A DNA stretch of 64,000 nt from CAIJMU01 sp035530275 (GCA_035530275.1 DATKVC010000015.1:372001-436000); one strand, 5' to 3'. Shown: positions 40,634 through 50,423, counted from the first letter of the stretch. Translations and numbers: made by a program. The notes: a model not told the origin generated them from the sequence alone.

Positions 40634-40984
40634 TCATTCGTCGACGCAGCCTCCGCCTTCCTCGACCTGTCTGAGATACGCTTCGAGGTGTTGCCTATCG
40701 TCTTCGGAAATACGTTCGATCTTGACCCCGAAAATGCAGCGCCCTTCTTCCATGCGCGAGTGCCGCACGAAACCCTCGCAGCGAACCTGTTTCGTCACGT
40801 CGCCGACCGCCAGCTCCAGCATGAGAAAGAGATTCGTTAGGGGATCGATGGGGTTGTCCGAGACGCAGCGGAGCCCCTCGCTCGATAGGTCGATTCCCTC
40901 GGCCCAGAGATATTCCTCCCGGCCCGGAAAGTATCCTATCATTTGGCTGATCTTGCAGCGCTTGACTTTTCTGCGTTCTTCCAT
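40634..40984 (-). CDS. PilZ-domain protein
   Basis: 116 residues. N-terminal RRKVKR basic motif matches the first half of the c-di-GMP-binding RxxxR, and the central GIDLSSEGLRCVS resembles the D/NxSxxG motif with strand-turn-strand. Single-domain PilZ proteins bind c-di-GMP and act on flagellar, surface or secretion targets. Neighbouring cyclase gene points to cyclic-nucleotide signalling, though of a different type. Convergent with pntB. Confidence 0.78.
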   Translation of the reverse strand: MEERRKVKRCKISQMIGYFPGREEYLWAEGIDLSSEGLRCVSDNPIDPLTNLFLMLELAVGDVTKQVRCEGFVRHSRMEEGRCIFGVKIERISEDDRQHLEAYLRQVEEGGGCVDE

Positions 40985-41151
40985 GGCCCAAGTATGGCCT
41001 GGTACGGTCCAGACCGCAAGTCTCGAAATGGGCTGGGCCAGACTTTGGTCGCATTCCTATGGCTGTTATCGAATCCAAATTTGTAAAGCATGTCAATTTT
41101 TCTCGACTTGGCATTGAAAACGCAACCTTTATCTCTTATCCTGAACTAATC

Positions 41152-42840
41152 ATGAACGTACTGCGGCCAATACTCGGCGACAAGATAGCCGGGGTGCGTG
41201 TTGTCCCGATCATCAGCAAGATCGTAGTTCTATTCTCCATATTCCTATTAGCGTCGAATTTCGTTTCGAACTACGTGAACCTCGTCTTGAACCAAGGCGA
41301 GCAGATCGGGCTGGCCAATCGGATCATCGTCAAAGATCTCGCGGAAATCTATGGCTTCGCCTCGAATCAGTATGAAATATATCAATTCAACCAGAGTCTT
41401 CCGGATGCCGTCAAAGGCATGACGGAAAGTTCTTTGAAGACGCTGCGCGCCGAGCGATCGGTGGCCTTCGGCCTCAAGGACGACGGAACCTTCCTCTTCT
41501 GGGCCTCAAAGCTATCCCAACCCCCGACCTTCGCCGATGCCGTGGCCTTCAATACCCTCAAAACCTCGAAGGCCGGCGAGGGCAAAATCAACTTCAACCT
41601 CGGCGGTCGCGAGTATTTCGGGGTCTTCAAGCGCAACGCCAATTGGAACATCTGGCTTGTCAGGGCCGACGATCGCATCGAATTTGAAAGCGCCTCGCGC
41701 AACATCTTCGCGAGCGTGTCCCTGATCATTCTCGGGCTCACCGCCCTCTGCCTCGTCGTCGGCACCATCCTTCTCAGGCACATTCTCCGGTTCGTGCCGC
41801 GGATGACGAGCAATATCATGAAGATGCAGCAGAGCCAAAAGATGGGTCTCCTCGATCTTCGCGGCGCGCCGAACGACGATGTCACCTACCTCGGGGCCTC
41901 CTTCAATTCGCTCGCCTCGACTATCGACAATCTCATCTCGATCTTCAGGCGCTTCGTCACCCAGGATATAGCCGAGCGCGCCTACCAGGAGCGCGAGGTA
42001 AGGCTCGAAGGCAAGACCCGACAGCTCACCATCCTCTTTTCCGACATCAAGGGCTTCACCTTCATGACCGAGACCCTGGGCAACGACATCATCGACGTGC
42101 TCAACCTCCATTACCAGCGAGCCATAGCGCAGATCCACGATCACCACGGCATAGTCGGCTCGATCATCGGCGACGCCCTTCTCGCGGTCTACGGCACGAT
42201 GAAGAGCGAGGAGAACATGGCTCTCGAGGCCCTCCGTTCGGCCTACCGCATCCAGGAGGTGGCGGGCGAGCTTCGAGGCGAGATCACGAAAAAGCGCGAG
42301 ACGATCGTGCTCCGCCGCGGCGCCCTCACCGAGGCCGAGGAAAGGGTCTATAGGGCTGTCCTCGTAGAGGTCGGCGTCGGACTCGACGGCGGCGAGGTCT
42401 TCTACGGCAACATCGGATCCTACGAGCGGATGACGAACACGGTCATCGGGGACAACGTCAACTCCGCCAGCAGGCTCGAGGGATTGACGAGGATCTACAA
42501 GGTTCCCGTGGTCTGCTCCGAATTCGTGAAGAACGAGGTGGAGGCCGTGAGTTCGGGCGAGTTCCGCTTTATCGAGATCGACGTGGTCCAGGTGAAGGGC
42601 AAGACCGAGGGCAAGCGCATCTACTGGCCGGTTCGAGAGTCGTTCCTCGACGATGAGTTGGCCAAGGAATTCTTGTCCTTCTCGGCGGGGCTCCAAGCTT
42701 ATTATGAGGGCAATTGGCAAGAAGCGGGCGCGGCGTGGCGCGGGGTGAATCTTCCGGTCGTAGAAGTCTTCCGCGACAGGATTGCAGGCGGGAAGGTCCC
42801 CGCCAATTGGAATGGCATATGGGCGATGACAACGAAATAA
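41152..42840 (+). CDS. Membrane-anchored class III adenylate/guanylate cyclase
   Basis: About 562 residues if started at ATG 41152 (an upstream ATG at 41059 is in frame). An N-terminal helix (VVPIISKIVVLFSIFLLASNFV) and a second (IFASVSLIILGLTALCLVVGTILL) flank a roughly 140-residue extracytoplasmic sensor region; a HAMP-like segment leads to the catalytic domain: LTILFSDIKGFTFMTETLG with the metal Asp, IIGDALLAVYG with the second Asp, VGVGLDGGEVFYGNIGSYERMTNTVIGDNVNSASRLE with the transition-state Asn-x3-Arg. An insert of about 30 residues sits mid-domain (RETIVLRRGALTEAEER). Produces cAMP or cGMP. Followed by two overlapping genes of unknown function. Confidence 0.88.
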   Translation: MNVLRPILGDKIAGVRVVPIISKIVVLFSIFLLASNFVSNYVNLVLNQGEQIGLANRIIVKDLAEIYGFASNQYEIYQFNQSLPDAVKGMTESSLKTLRAERSVAFGLKDDGTFLFWASKLSQPPTFADAVAFNTLKTSKAGEGKINFNLGGREYFGVFKRNANWNIWLVRADDRIEFESASRNIFASVSLIILGLTALCLVVGTILLRHILRFVPRMTSNIMKMQQSQKMGLLDLRGAPNDDVTYLGASFNSLASTIDNLISIFRRFVTQDIAERAYQEREVRLEGKTRQLTILFSDIKGFTFMTETLGNDIIDVLNLHYQRAIAQIHDHHGIVGSIIGDALLAVYGTMKSEENMALEALRSAYRIQEVAGELRGEITKKRETIVLRRGALTEAEERVYRAVLVEVGVGLDGGEVFYGNIGSYERMTNTVIGDNVNSASRLEGLTRIYKVPVVCSEFVKNEVEAVSSGEFRFIEIDVVQVKGKTEGKRIYWPVRESFLDDELAKEFLSFSAGLQAYYEGNWQEAGAAWRGVNLPVVEVFRDRIAGGKVPANWNGIWAMTTK

Positions 42841-44225
42841 GACAATTAATCCACCGCGAGGCCGAGGATTTTCTCTCCAAGGCCCGGGAAGCCACGAAGG
42901 ATATCCAGGAGATCTACGACATAGAGACGGAATTCGCGAAGACTCGCAAGAACCGTTCCTTGATGGTGCCCTTGGCCACGATCGGCACCCTGCTCGTGCT
43001 TGCGATCATCGCGTGGGGAATTACCAATTCGATACAGGCGCAGACCAACGCCGCCCCGGTGGATGTCGCGGCCTTCGACGACCTCAATCTCAAGGATCTC
43101 CTCGATTCGGCCAAGCGAAACGAAAACGACATGGCCAACGCCCAATCGGCCCTGCAACAGATGAATTTCGACCAGAAATCCTTCCTCGACACGGCCGATC
43201 GCGATTACTCGGCGGCCCTCGATTCGGCCAAGGCGAAGGCGGTCGGAGCCGCCGACCTCAGCAGCAGAAATGCGCAGGCGAAGGCCGCCTGGACAGCGAA
43301 GCGCAAGCAGATACAGGATTCCTACGCCCCTCGGATCGCCGCGAAAAAGGCCGAGATCGCGACCATCCAGGCCAGGATCGACAAGTATGATCAGCGCCTG
43401 ATGGCGCAGGCAAAACAGCAGCAAGCCATCCTCGACAGCGCGACGCAGAAGTTCGACCTGGAGAAGAAGCAGATCGTGACGGACTATGAGCGCAGGCTCG
43501 CCGATCTCCAAAACCACAGGCAGAGTGACATCGCTTCGCTGACAAAACAGCGCGAAGATCTCGCCGCCTCTCTGACCGCTCGCTACAACCCGGTTTTCCA
43601 GGACCCGAAGATGCAGGCTCTTCTAGCGAAGTGGAAGGCCCCGCCCTCATTCGGTCCCTTCTCGCCCCTTCCCGCCTATCTCATCCAATCAGGGGCCTAC
43701 TCCGCCGCGGACGCCGCGGCGCTCGATGCATCCCTCGCCGATTTCACGTTCATCGCCGGGGAATTGCGGAAGGTGCCTTATATCAATTCCGTCCCTTCCG
43801 CCCTATCCCGCCTGGAGACCGAAGGGCTCCAGTCCGCCGCCGCCTACCGAAACGCCCTTGTCGCCGCGGCGAACCTGCTCCAGGATCGCGACGCCCAGAT
43901 CGCCGCCTTGACGACCCGGGCCCTCGGTGCGGAAGCGGATCGCGATCGTCTGAATTGGGCCATTGGCAACTATGCCGACGCCCAGCGCGAATCGGGTTTC
44001 GTCGTCGATCCTCGCGATCCTTCCTCCGTCGTCCTCGTGCTCAATCCCTCGATCCCGGTGAACGACGGAAGCACCGCCTACATAGTCAGGGGCGAGAAGT
44101 CCGTAGCGACCTTGAAACTGACCCTGCGTGACGGGAAACCGATCGGATCGGTCGTCACGACTGTCGACGGCGAAACGATACAGCCCTTCGACACTGTACT
44201 CGTCGCCTCGTCCCCAACTCCATGA
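42819..44225 (+). CDS. Membrane-anchored coiled-coil protein (unknown family)
   Basis: About 468 residues from ATG 42819, which lies inside the last 22 bases of the cyclase gene, so translation is coupled. One membrane helix (LMVPLATIGTLLVLAIIAWGITNSI, about 48-72) follows a charged cytoplasmic N-terminus. The outer part is a long Ala/Gln/Lys/Asp-rich coiled coil (about 85-260) followed by a globular tail with LSRLETEGLQSAAAYRNALV and a beta-rich end. I recognise no domain. Position suggests a partner or effector of the cyclase in the envelope. RBS context GGCATATGGGCG is weak. Confidence 0.8.
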   Translation: MGDDNEIRQLIHREAEDFLSKAREATKDIQEIYDIETEFAKTRKNRSLMVPLATIGTLLVLAIIAWGITNSIQAQTNAAPVDVAAFDDLNLKDLLDSAKRNENDMANAQSALQQMNFDQKSFLDTADRDYSAALDSAKAKAVGAADLSSRNAQAKAAWTAKRKQIQDSYAPRIAAKKAEIATIQARIDKYDQRLMAQAKQQQAILDSATQKFDLEKKQIVTDYERRLADLQNHRQSDIASLTKQREDLAASLTARYNPVFQDPKMQALLAKWKAPPSFGPFSPLPAYLIQSGAYSAADAAALDASLADFTFIAGELRKVPYINSVPSALSRLETEGLQSAAAYRNALVAAANLLQDRDAQIAALTTRALGAEADRDRLNWAIGNYADAQRESGFVVDPRDPSSVVLVLNPSIPVNDGSTAYIVRGEKSVATLKLTLRDGKPIGSVVTTVDGETIQPFDTVLVASSPTP

Positions 44226-45202
44226 ACTTCGGAGGCACCATGGTGTCCAAGCGCATCCTCGCCGTGGCGGCGATGGCGGTTTTCATGCTCGTCGGTCTTT
44301 CCGCCGCGGATTACGCGAGTTACGGCTTCACGCAAACCGGCACCCGTACCGTCGACGGGATCGACTATCTCGTCCTCGTGGACGATACCGGGGCCGAGAT
44401 GCTCTTCTCTCCCCTCGTCGAGCCGGGCGCCGACAGGCTCAACGCGCTGAAGGCGATCGTATCAATGCTGCATTCCTGGAGCGGATTGACCCTCGCCTCG
44501 ATTCGCGCGACGAACGACGCGAGCCAGCTTCGCGTCACCGCCGTCCCCTCGTCCCTTATGACAGGCCCCGACGATCTCAAGTCCGCCCTTCCCGGCGGCC
44601 TCGTTTTCTGGTACGAAAAGGCCATCGACTACGATTTTAGGGTCATGTCGGGCGCCTATGCGATCAGGATGACGGGCCTTTTCACTTCGACCGCCGACCT
44701 GCTCGTTTCCCTTCGCAGCGCCTACAAGGATCCGGCCGCTTGGCTCCTCAACGGCGACCCCGAGTATGCCGTCAAGCGGATATCCGAACTCACGACCCGG
44801 GTGGATGCCCTCGAAACCGCATTGAAGACCGCCAGCGATAGCCTTACGCAAACGACTTCTGATCTTGCGAGCACGACGGACAAGTTGACGGCGACGAGTG
44901 AGGAGCTTTCGGCGACGAAGGCAGAGCTCGAATCCTTCGAGGCCGCGAAGGCCTCCTCCGACAAGTCTCTTTCCGCCTCGACGGAGCGACTCGAAGCCGC
45001 CCTGATGACGGCCCTCAACGTCGGATTCTTCAGCGGGCCCAAGCCCATTGCCCAGGCTGTCGTCGACTGGGTAGTCGCGAAAAAGACCGGCGACCCTAGC
45101 CTCGCGAAGGCGGCCCTTGTCACCGCGGCCAAGGCCGAGAAATTCCAGGCAACGGAAAAAGAAATCGGCATCGTGCTTCAGGTGTTATACGGCGAACGCT
45201 GA
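44222..45202 (+). CDS. Secreted coiled-coil protein (unknown family)
   Basis: About 326 residues, start ATG 44222 overlapping the previous stop (ATGA); a second ATG at 44240 is possible. Signal peptide (ILAVAAMAVFMLVGLSAADY). Residues 30-165 form an unassigned alpha/beta domain (YGFTQTGTRTVDGIDYLVLVDDTGAEMLFSPLV...), and residues 185-265 a Ser/Thr/Ala/Glu-rich coiled coil (RISELTTRVDALETALKTASDSLTQTTSDLASTTDKL). The C-terminal 60 residues look globular. Third gene of the cyclase cluster, predicted to work in the periplasm. Confidence 0.78.
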   Translation: MNFGGTMVSKRILAVAAMAVFMLVGLSAADYASYGFTQTGTRTVDGIDYLVLVDDTGAEMLFSPLVEPGADRLNALKAIVSMLHSWSGLTLASIRATNDASQLRVTAVPSSLMTGPDDLKSALPGGLVFWYEKAIDYDFRVMSGAYAIRMTGLFTSTADLLVSLRSAYKDPAAWLLNGDPEYAVKRISELTTRVDALETALKTASDSLTQTTSDLASTTDKLTATSEELSATKAELESFEAAKASSDKSLSASTERLEAALMTALNVGFFSGPKPIAQAVVDWVVAKKTGDPSLAKAALVTAAKAEKFQATEKEIGIVLQVLYGER

Positions 45203-45210
45203 CCGGCGCA

Positions 45211-46746
45211 GTGCGCGAAAGTCGCTGCCGCATGGAAGATGCCGATCCTTCAGAGTCATGTGAAGACGATGTCGCGTCTTTGCGCCAGGATGCCGAGGAG
45301 CTTCGGCGAGCCCGCCTCCTCCTTGAGCGCGCAGAGGACATGGCCGGTATTGGAAGCTGGGAATTCGACTATGCGACGCGAACTGTCGTAGGTTCGCCCG
45401 GGGCTCTCAAAATCTACGGCGCTCCGTCTTCCGGCTTGCGGGTCGAGGATATGGAACTGGTTCCCCTTCCGGAATATCGAGCCCTCTTGAATCAGGCGCG
45501 CGATGACCATGTCCATCGCGGCAAACCCTATGACATCGAATTCAAGATCAAACGAATGAACGATGGAGCCATTCTCGACGTCCACTCGCGGGCATCCTGG
45601 GATGCGGCGCATCGGCGCCTTTTCGGGATCATCAGGGATATCACCAAGGAAAGGCTCGCCGACGCGGAAATCCGCTCGCTCAACAGGGAACTCGAAGCGA
45701 GGGTCGAGGAAAGAACCAGACAGCTTGTAGCCGCCAACTCCGCCCTCGCGTCTGCCTTGGCCGAGCTCGAGGTCCAGCACGGGAAGCAAGTGGTGGCGGA
45801 AAAGATGGAAGCGATCGGCCGTCTCGTCGCGACCCTCGCCCACGCCCTCAACACGCCGATCGGTGCGATAAAATCCGAAAGCGAATCGGGGCTTCGGGAT
45901 GCGCTGGAAATCGGCAAGCGGCTCGAGCGCATTCGCTCACTTGAAGACCGGGATTTCGCGACCCTCCTCGCGCTTGTGGAGGACGCCGACCCTATGAAGG
46001 CCGTCGCAATTGCGAGCGTCCAGCAGCGGAGGTCAAAGCGGCGGTCCTTCGAAGCGGTTTTCACCGAAGCGGACATGAAGGACGCGGGTCTTGCAGCGGA
46101 CGAACTCGTGGATATGGGCTTCGACGGACCCATCGAGGAACTCCTCGCGCCTCATGGCGGACTCCCGATAGCCGAAATCGTACATCTCGCCTGGGAGTTC
46201 ACCTCCGACGCCCGCGCTGACGCGGTGATCCGCGAGGCTTCGGGGAATGCCGAAAGGGTGGTGAGAACCCTCCGAACCTATGTTTCCGGCGGTCGCGGTC
46301 AGAGGATCGTGAGAATGGATCTTCGCTCGACGATCGAAGCCGCCCTCTCCTCCCAGCGCCGCGTCGCCGGACCAGGAGTCACGATCGAATGCTCCTGGGG
46401 AGCCGAGATGGAAGTGGACTGCATCCCTGAGCAGTTGGAGCAAGTGTGGTCCAATCTCATATCAAACGCATTCCATGCCATGGGACATTCGGGGAAGCTC
46501 CGCATCGAGACGGAGCGCGAGGGTACGATGGCCATCGTGCGCGTCATCGATGACGGTCCTGGAATCGCCGAAGAGATGTGGGAGAGGGTCTTTACGCCCT
46601 TTTTCACCACGAAGGCTCCGGGCATGGGTACGGGTCTCGGACTCGATATCTCTCGCCGCACCCTCGAGGAAATCGGGGGGCGGATCGACTTCGAAAGTCG
46701 GCACGGGAGGACCTGCTTCACCGTCTGCCTTCCAGCCGTTCCTTGA
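45211..46746 (+). CDS. PAS-domain sensor histidine kinase
   Basis: Up to 511 residues (GTG 45211; ATG 45232 also possible). PAS domain about 45-155 with PAC tail RRLFGIIRDITKERLAD; coiled coil 160-195; HisKA box EAIGRLVATLAHALNTPIGAIKSESESG, in which the H-box E is replaced (AHALNTP instead of SHELRTP, as in group 4 kinases); a roughly 130-residue insert; HATPase_c with N-box LISNAFHAM, G1 DDGPGIAE, F-box FTPFFTTK and G2 GTGLGLDIS. Cytoplasmic. It starts 8 bp after the secreted coiled-coil gene, so it may belong to the cyclase operon. Confidence 0.87.
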   Translation: MRESRCRMEDADPSESCEDDVASLRQDAEELRRARLLLERAEDMAGIGSWEFDYATRTVVGSPGALKIYGAPSSGLRVEDMELVPLPEYRALLNQARDDHVHRGKPYDIEFKIKRMNDGAILDVHSRASWDAAHRRLFGIIRDITKERLADAEIRSLNRELEARVEERTRQLVAANSALASALAELEVQHGKQVVAEKMEAIGRLVATLAHALNTPIGAIKSESESGLRDALEIGKRLERIRSLEDRDFATLLALVEDADPMKAVAIASVQQRRSKRRSFEAVFTEADMKDAGLAADELVDMGFDGPIEELLAPHGGLPIAEIVHLAWEFTSDARADAVIREASGNAERVVRTLRTYVSGGRGQRIVRMDLRSTIEAALSSQRRVAGPGVTIECSWGAEMEVDCIPEQLEQVWSNLISNAFHAMGHSGKLRIETEREGTMAIVRVIDDGPGIAEEMWERVFTPFFTTKAPGMGTGLGLDISRRTLEEIGGRIDFESRHGRTCFTVCLPAVP

Positions 46747-46830
46747 GCGGCACGAGGCGAAGGGTCGTCCGCTCGCCCTTCCGACAAGGCTGTTGCCCGA
46801 TGCGGCCCAGGGCGGCTACACTCGCCTTCC

Positions 46831-48603
46831 ATGGCCGGCGAACTGAGGAGTCTGCTTCCCTACCTGCGCGAGTACCGCTGGCGCTATGTCGCCGGCATAG
46901 CCGCCGATCTCGCCGTCGACGCGGGCAATATCGCCATGCCCCAGTTCATCAAGTCGGCCATCGATCTCGTCGCCTCCGGCCGGGCAGCGCCCATGACTCT
47001 GCTGCCCGTCCTCGCCTCCATGCTTGGTCTCGCAGCGGCCATCGTCTGCGGACGCTTCCTGTGGCGCTACTTCATCCACGGTTCCTCGCGGCGGATCGAG
47101 AACGCGATGCGGGACCGCTACTTCGCGAAGCTGATGGAGATGCCCGCGGATTGGTACCGCGCGAACAAGTCGGGGGACATCATGGCGCGGGCCACCAACG
47201 ACATGGGGGCAATCCGCCAGGCGACGGGAATGGGCTTCATCACCTTCATCGACGGCGTCTTCATGTCGACGGGTATTCTCGCGGTGATGTTCGCGAGCGC
47301 CCCGCGCACCGCCGTCTGGACGATCATTCCCCTTCCATTCATAACAGTACTTATCATCCTGTTCGGAAGGATGACGGGCGGACGATTCAAGCGGGTCCAG
47401 GAGATTTTCGCCCGCCTGGCCGGAGTCGCGCAGGAGACCGTGGCGGGCATCCGCGTCGTCAAGGCCTTCGTCAAGGAAGGGCGCTTCGGGTCGATCTTCG
47501 AGCGGAGCAATGACGACTACCGCGAAGCCTCGATGTCCCTCGTCCGAGTCTTCGGCTTCTTCTTTCCCTTCATCGCCTTCCTGTCGGGCACGACGACCGT
47601 CATCCTCCTCCTCGCAGGCGGATCGGCCGTCGTCGCCAATCGAATGAGCCCCGGCGAGATCGTCGCCATGCTCGCGTATCTCGACATGCTCATCTGGCCG
47701 ATGATGGGCGCGGGCTTCACGGTCAATACGATCCAGCGCGGGGCGGCCAGCCTCAAGCGGGTCAACGAGGTGCTGGACGCGAAGCCGGCCATCGCGAGCC
47801 TGCCCGGCGCCTTCGACGAGACGCCGAGGGGCGACATCGAGTTCCGGAATCTTCACTTTAGTTATGAAGGTACCGAAGCCAGCGCTCTCGACGGTCTCGA
47901 TCTCGAAATTCCCCGCGGCGCTACCCTCGGCATCCTGGGCAGGGTGGGCTCGGGAAAATCGACCCTCCTCAAGATCCTTCCGCGCCTGGTCGACCCGCCG
48001 GCGGGAAGCGTGTTCTTCGGCGGCCGGGACCTTCGCGACTACAGTCTGCCCGCCTTGAGGCGGGCCTTCGGCTTCGTGCCCCAAGAATCCTTCCTGTTCT
48101 CCGATACGATTTCGGCCAACCTGCGTTTCGGCAAGCCCGAGCTCGACGCCGAGCGTTTCGCCCGCGTCGCAACGATAGCCGCCCTCGATGACGATGTCGC
48201 GGGCTTTCCCGAGGGCTGGGAGACGGTCGTGGGGGAACGCGGCCTCACACTGTCGGGCGGGCAAAAGCAGCGCGTCGCCATCGCCCGTGCCCTGGCCGTC
48301 GATCCCGAGATCCTCGTCCTCGACGATGCCTTGTCGGCGGTAGACGCGGACACCGAGGAGCGCATCCTCGCGGCCCTCCTCGAGGAGCGGCGGGGGAGGA
48401 CGAACATTATCGTATCCCATCGCGTCTCGACGCTCAGGCATGCCGATACCATCGTGGTCCTGCAAGTAGGCAGGATCTGTCAAAGCGGCACCCATGCCGA
48501 GCTCTTGGCGGAGGCCTCGGGCTTCTATGCTGAAATAGCGAGCCTGCAGGCCCTCGAGGCCCAATTGGCGGGGGCGGGCAGCGAGGCCCTCGAAAATGCG
48601 TGA
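46831..48603 (+). CDS. ABC half-exporter, degenerate partner (TM287/BmrC-like)
   Basis: 590 residues. Six-helix exporter membrane domain (LLPYLREYRWRYVAGIAADLAVDAGNI...) and NBD: Walker A GRVGSGKST, Q-loop FVPQESFLFSDT, signature TLSGGQKQRVAIARAL, Walker B ILVLDDALSAVD and switch His in ISHRVSTL-type IVSHRVSTLRHADT. The catalytic Glu after Walker B is Asp (LVLDDA), the mark of the non-hydrolysing site in heterodimeric exporters. Its likely partner, with canonical Walker B and altered signature LSQGQ, is at 61790-63901. Start ATG 46831; no clear RBS. Confidence 0.9.
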   Translation: MAGELRSLLPYLREYRWRYVAGIAADLAVDAGNIAMPQFIKSAIDLVASGRAAPMTLLPVLASMLGLAAAIVCGRFLWRYFIHGSSRRIENAMRDRYFAKLMEMPADWYRANKSGDIMARATNDMGAIRQATGMGFITFIDGVFMSTGILAVMFASAPRTAVWTIIPLPFITVLIILFGRMTGGRFKRVQEIFARLAGVAQETVAGIRVVKAFVKEGRFGSIFERSNDDYREASMSLVRVFGFFFPFIAFLSGTTTVILLLAGGSAVVANRMSPGEIVAMLAYLDMLIWPMMGAGFTVNTIQRGAASLKRVNEVLDAKPAIASLPGAFDETPRGDIEFRNLHFSYEGTEASALDGLDLEIPRGATLGILGRVGSGKSTLLKILPRLVDPPAGSVFFGGRDLRDYSLPALRRAFGFVPQESFLFSDTISANLRFGKPELDAERFARVATIAALDDDVAGFPEGWETVVGERGLTLSGGQKQRVAIARALAVDPEILVLDDALSAVDADTEERILAALLEERRGRTNIIVSHRVSTLRHADTIVVLQVGRICQSGTHAELLAEASGFYAEIASLQALEAQLAGAGSEALENA

Positions 48604-49606
48604 GGCGGAAGCGCGAATGGACGGTTCGATCGCAATCGAGAAGATCGATATCCCGCTCGGCGGGAGCGATACCATAGTCCTGACGAGATTTTGCGGCGAT
48701 CCCGCGGGGATCCCCGTTCTCATGATCCATGGCGCGATAGAGAACGGGAGGATATTCCATTCGCGTTCGGGCAAGGGGCTCGGGCCCTGGCTCGCCTCGA
48801 GGGGCTTCGACGTCTTCGTCGCCGACCTGCGCGGCCACGGCGAGAGTTCGCCACCCGTTTCCCGCCATACGGCCTACGGCCAGACCGAGATCGTCCTCGA
48901 GGAACTGCCAGCCGTCGTGGAGGCGCTGATTGCGCGGCGGGGGAGGGTGCGCCAGGCCTGGGTCGCACATTCCTGGGGTGGAGTCCTCCTCAACGCCTTT
49001 CTCGCCCGTTACCCGGAGTACGCTTCCCTCGTGGGCTCGGCCGTCTACTTCGGGTCGAAGCGCAGCGTGCGCGCGATCACGGGCGAGAGTCTGCTCAAGG
49101 TCTGGCTCATCTGGGAGCTCGTCTGCCCGATCGTCGCCTCCGTCGCCGGCTATCTGCCGGCCGCGAGGATGGGCATAGGCTCCGACGACGAGTCGAGGCG
49201 CTACCTCATGCAATGCCTGCGATGGGTGCGCGAAAGCCGCTGGGTCGATCCGGCAGACGGTTTCGACTACGGCGAGGCCATCAGGCGCGTGGCGATGCCG
49301 CCGATATGGTACATCGCCGCCGCGGCGGACGGGGCCCTCGGTCATCCGGACGATGTGCGCGCCTTCATGGAAAGTTCGGGAACGGCGAATGCGCGCTTCA
49401 CGATATTGTCCCGCGAGGCGGGAAATATGCACAATTACGATCACATCGACATGCTCACCCACGCGGATGCGACGCGCGACCATTTCCCGGCGGTGGCCGA
49501 TTGGTTGGCCTCGGCGGGAGCCAGGCTCCCGAGCGAGGGGCGCGGGGGGGCTGCCGATGATGAGGGCGCCGAAGTCGCTCGAGGGAGACGGAATCATGCC
49601 AATTGA
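48596..49606 (+). CDS. Alpha/beta hydrolase
   Basis: About 336 residues (ATG 48596, overlapping the ABC gene; ATG 48617 is an alternative). Alpha/beta-hydrolase pattern: VLMIHGAIENGRIF oxyanion region, FDVFVADLRGHGESSP, nucleophile elbow WVAHSWGGVLLNAFLARYPEY (Ser in AHSWGG), late His in AGNMHNYDHIDMLTH. Possibly an esterase or thioesterase; substrate unknown. It overlaps the enoyl-CoA hydratase gene by 11 bp, hinting at acyl-ester metabolism. Confidence 0.85.
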   Translation: MREAEARMDGSIAIEKIDIPLGGSDTIVLTRFCGDPAGIPVLMIHGAIENGRIFHSRSGKGLGPWLASRGFDVFVADLRGHGESSPPVSRHTAYGQTEIVLEELPAVVEALIARRGRVRQAWVAHSWGGVLLNAFLARYPEYASLVGSAVYFGSKRSVRAITGESLLKVWLIWELVCPIVASVAGYLPAARMGIGSDDESRRYLMQCLRWVRESRWVDPADGFDYGEAIRRVAMPPIWYIAAAADGALGHPDDVRAFMESSGTANARFTILSREAGNMHNYDHIDMLTHADATRDHFPAVADWLASAGARLPSEGRGGAADDEGAEVARGRRNHAN

Positions 49607-50369
49607 GAACATCGTGAGGGATCTGCGCGAGGGGGTGCTCGAGCTCGCCTTCGACCGACCCGGCAAGAAGAATGCCATCGACGCGGCGATGTACGTCACC
49701 CTTTCCGAAGCCCTCGAAGAGGCCGCCTCGGATGACCGCGTCCGGGCCGTCGTCTTCGTCGGCCGCAACGGCGATTTCACGAGCGGGAACGACATTGCGG
49801 ATTTCGCGAGCGGGAAGGTGCTCGCCGCGGGGAGTCCCGTCCTCCGCTTCATCGAGGCCCTGGTTGCCGCGCCAAAGCCCCTGATCGCGGGAGTGGAGGG
49901 GCTCGCCGTCGGCATCGGGGTGACCCTGCTCCTGCAGTGCGACCTCGTCTATGCGGGAAGGGCTGCCCGCTTTCGAATGCCCTTCGTCGACCTCGCTCTT
50001 GTGCCCGAGGCGGGCTCGACCTATCTCCTGCCCCGCATCGCGGGAAGGCAGAGGGCGGCCGAGCTCGTCCTTCTCGGCGAGGTATTCGGCGCGGAAAAGG
50101 CCAGGGATTTCGGCTTCGTCAACGAGGTGGTGACGGAAGGGGAGGCCGGAGCGAAAGCCCGCGAGGCCGCTCTGGCGATGGCGGCCAAGCCACCGGCGGC
50201 GATGCGATTCGCGAAGGAGCTGCTCCGCCGCGGAGAGAAAGAAGGGCTACGCGAGGCGATAGAGAGGGAATCGGCGATATTCCGCGAGCGTGTGGCCTCT
50301 CCCGAGGCGGCGGAGGCCTTCTCGGCCTTCGCCCAGAAACGCAAGGCGGACTTTTCGCGGTTCAGTTGA
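49596..50369 (+). CDS. Enoyl-CoA hydratase/isomerase
   Basis: About 257 residues from ATG 49596 (RBS GAGGGAGA); the longer frame from 49353 is an artefact. Crotonase fold: VLELAFDRPGKKNAIDAAMYVTLSEAL, oxyanion hole FTSGNDIADFAS and KPLIAGVEGLAVGIGVTLLLQCDLVYAG, FRMPFVDLALVPEAGSTYLLPRIAG with a conserved acidic position, and ARDFGFVNEVV. Hydrates or isomerises enoyl-CoA in fatty-acid breakdown. Convergent with merR. Confidence 0.92.
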   Translation: MPIENIVRDLREGVLELAFDRPGKKNAIDAAMYVTLSEALEEAASDDRVRAVVFVGRNGDFTSGNDIADFASGKVLAAGSPVLRFIEALVAAPKPLIAGVEGLAVGIGVTLLLQCDLVYAGRAARFRMPFVDLALVPEAGSTYLLPRIAGRQRAAELVLLGEVFGAEKARDFGFVNEVVTEGEAGAKAREAALAMAAKPPAAMRFAKELLRRGEKEGLREAIERESAIFRERVASPEAAEAFSAFAQKRKADFSRFS

Positions 50370-50423
50370 GGGTTCCCCTTTGGGCGGCCCTCGAGGTCGT
50401 GTCCGGCTGCAGGAGCCGCCCCC

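Noticed and set aside
46816..48774. 652-codon minus-strand open frame opposite the ABC half-exporter
   Set aside because: Antisense shadow; the plus strand has all ABC motifs.
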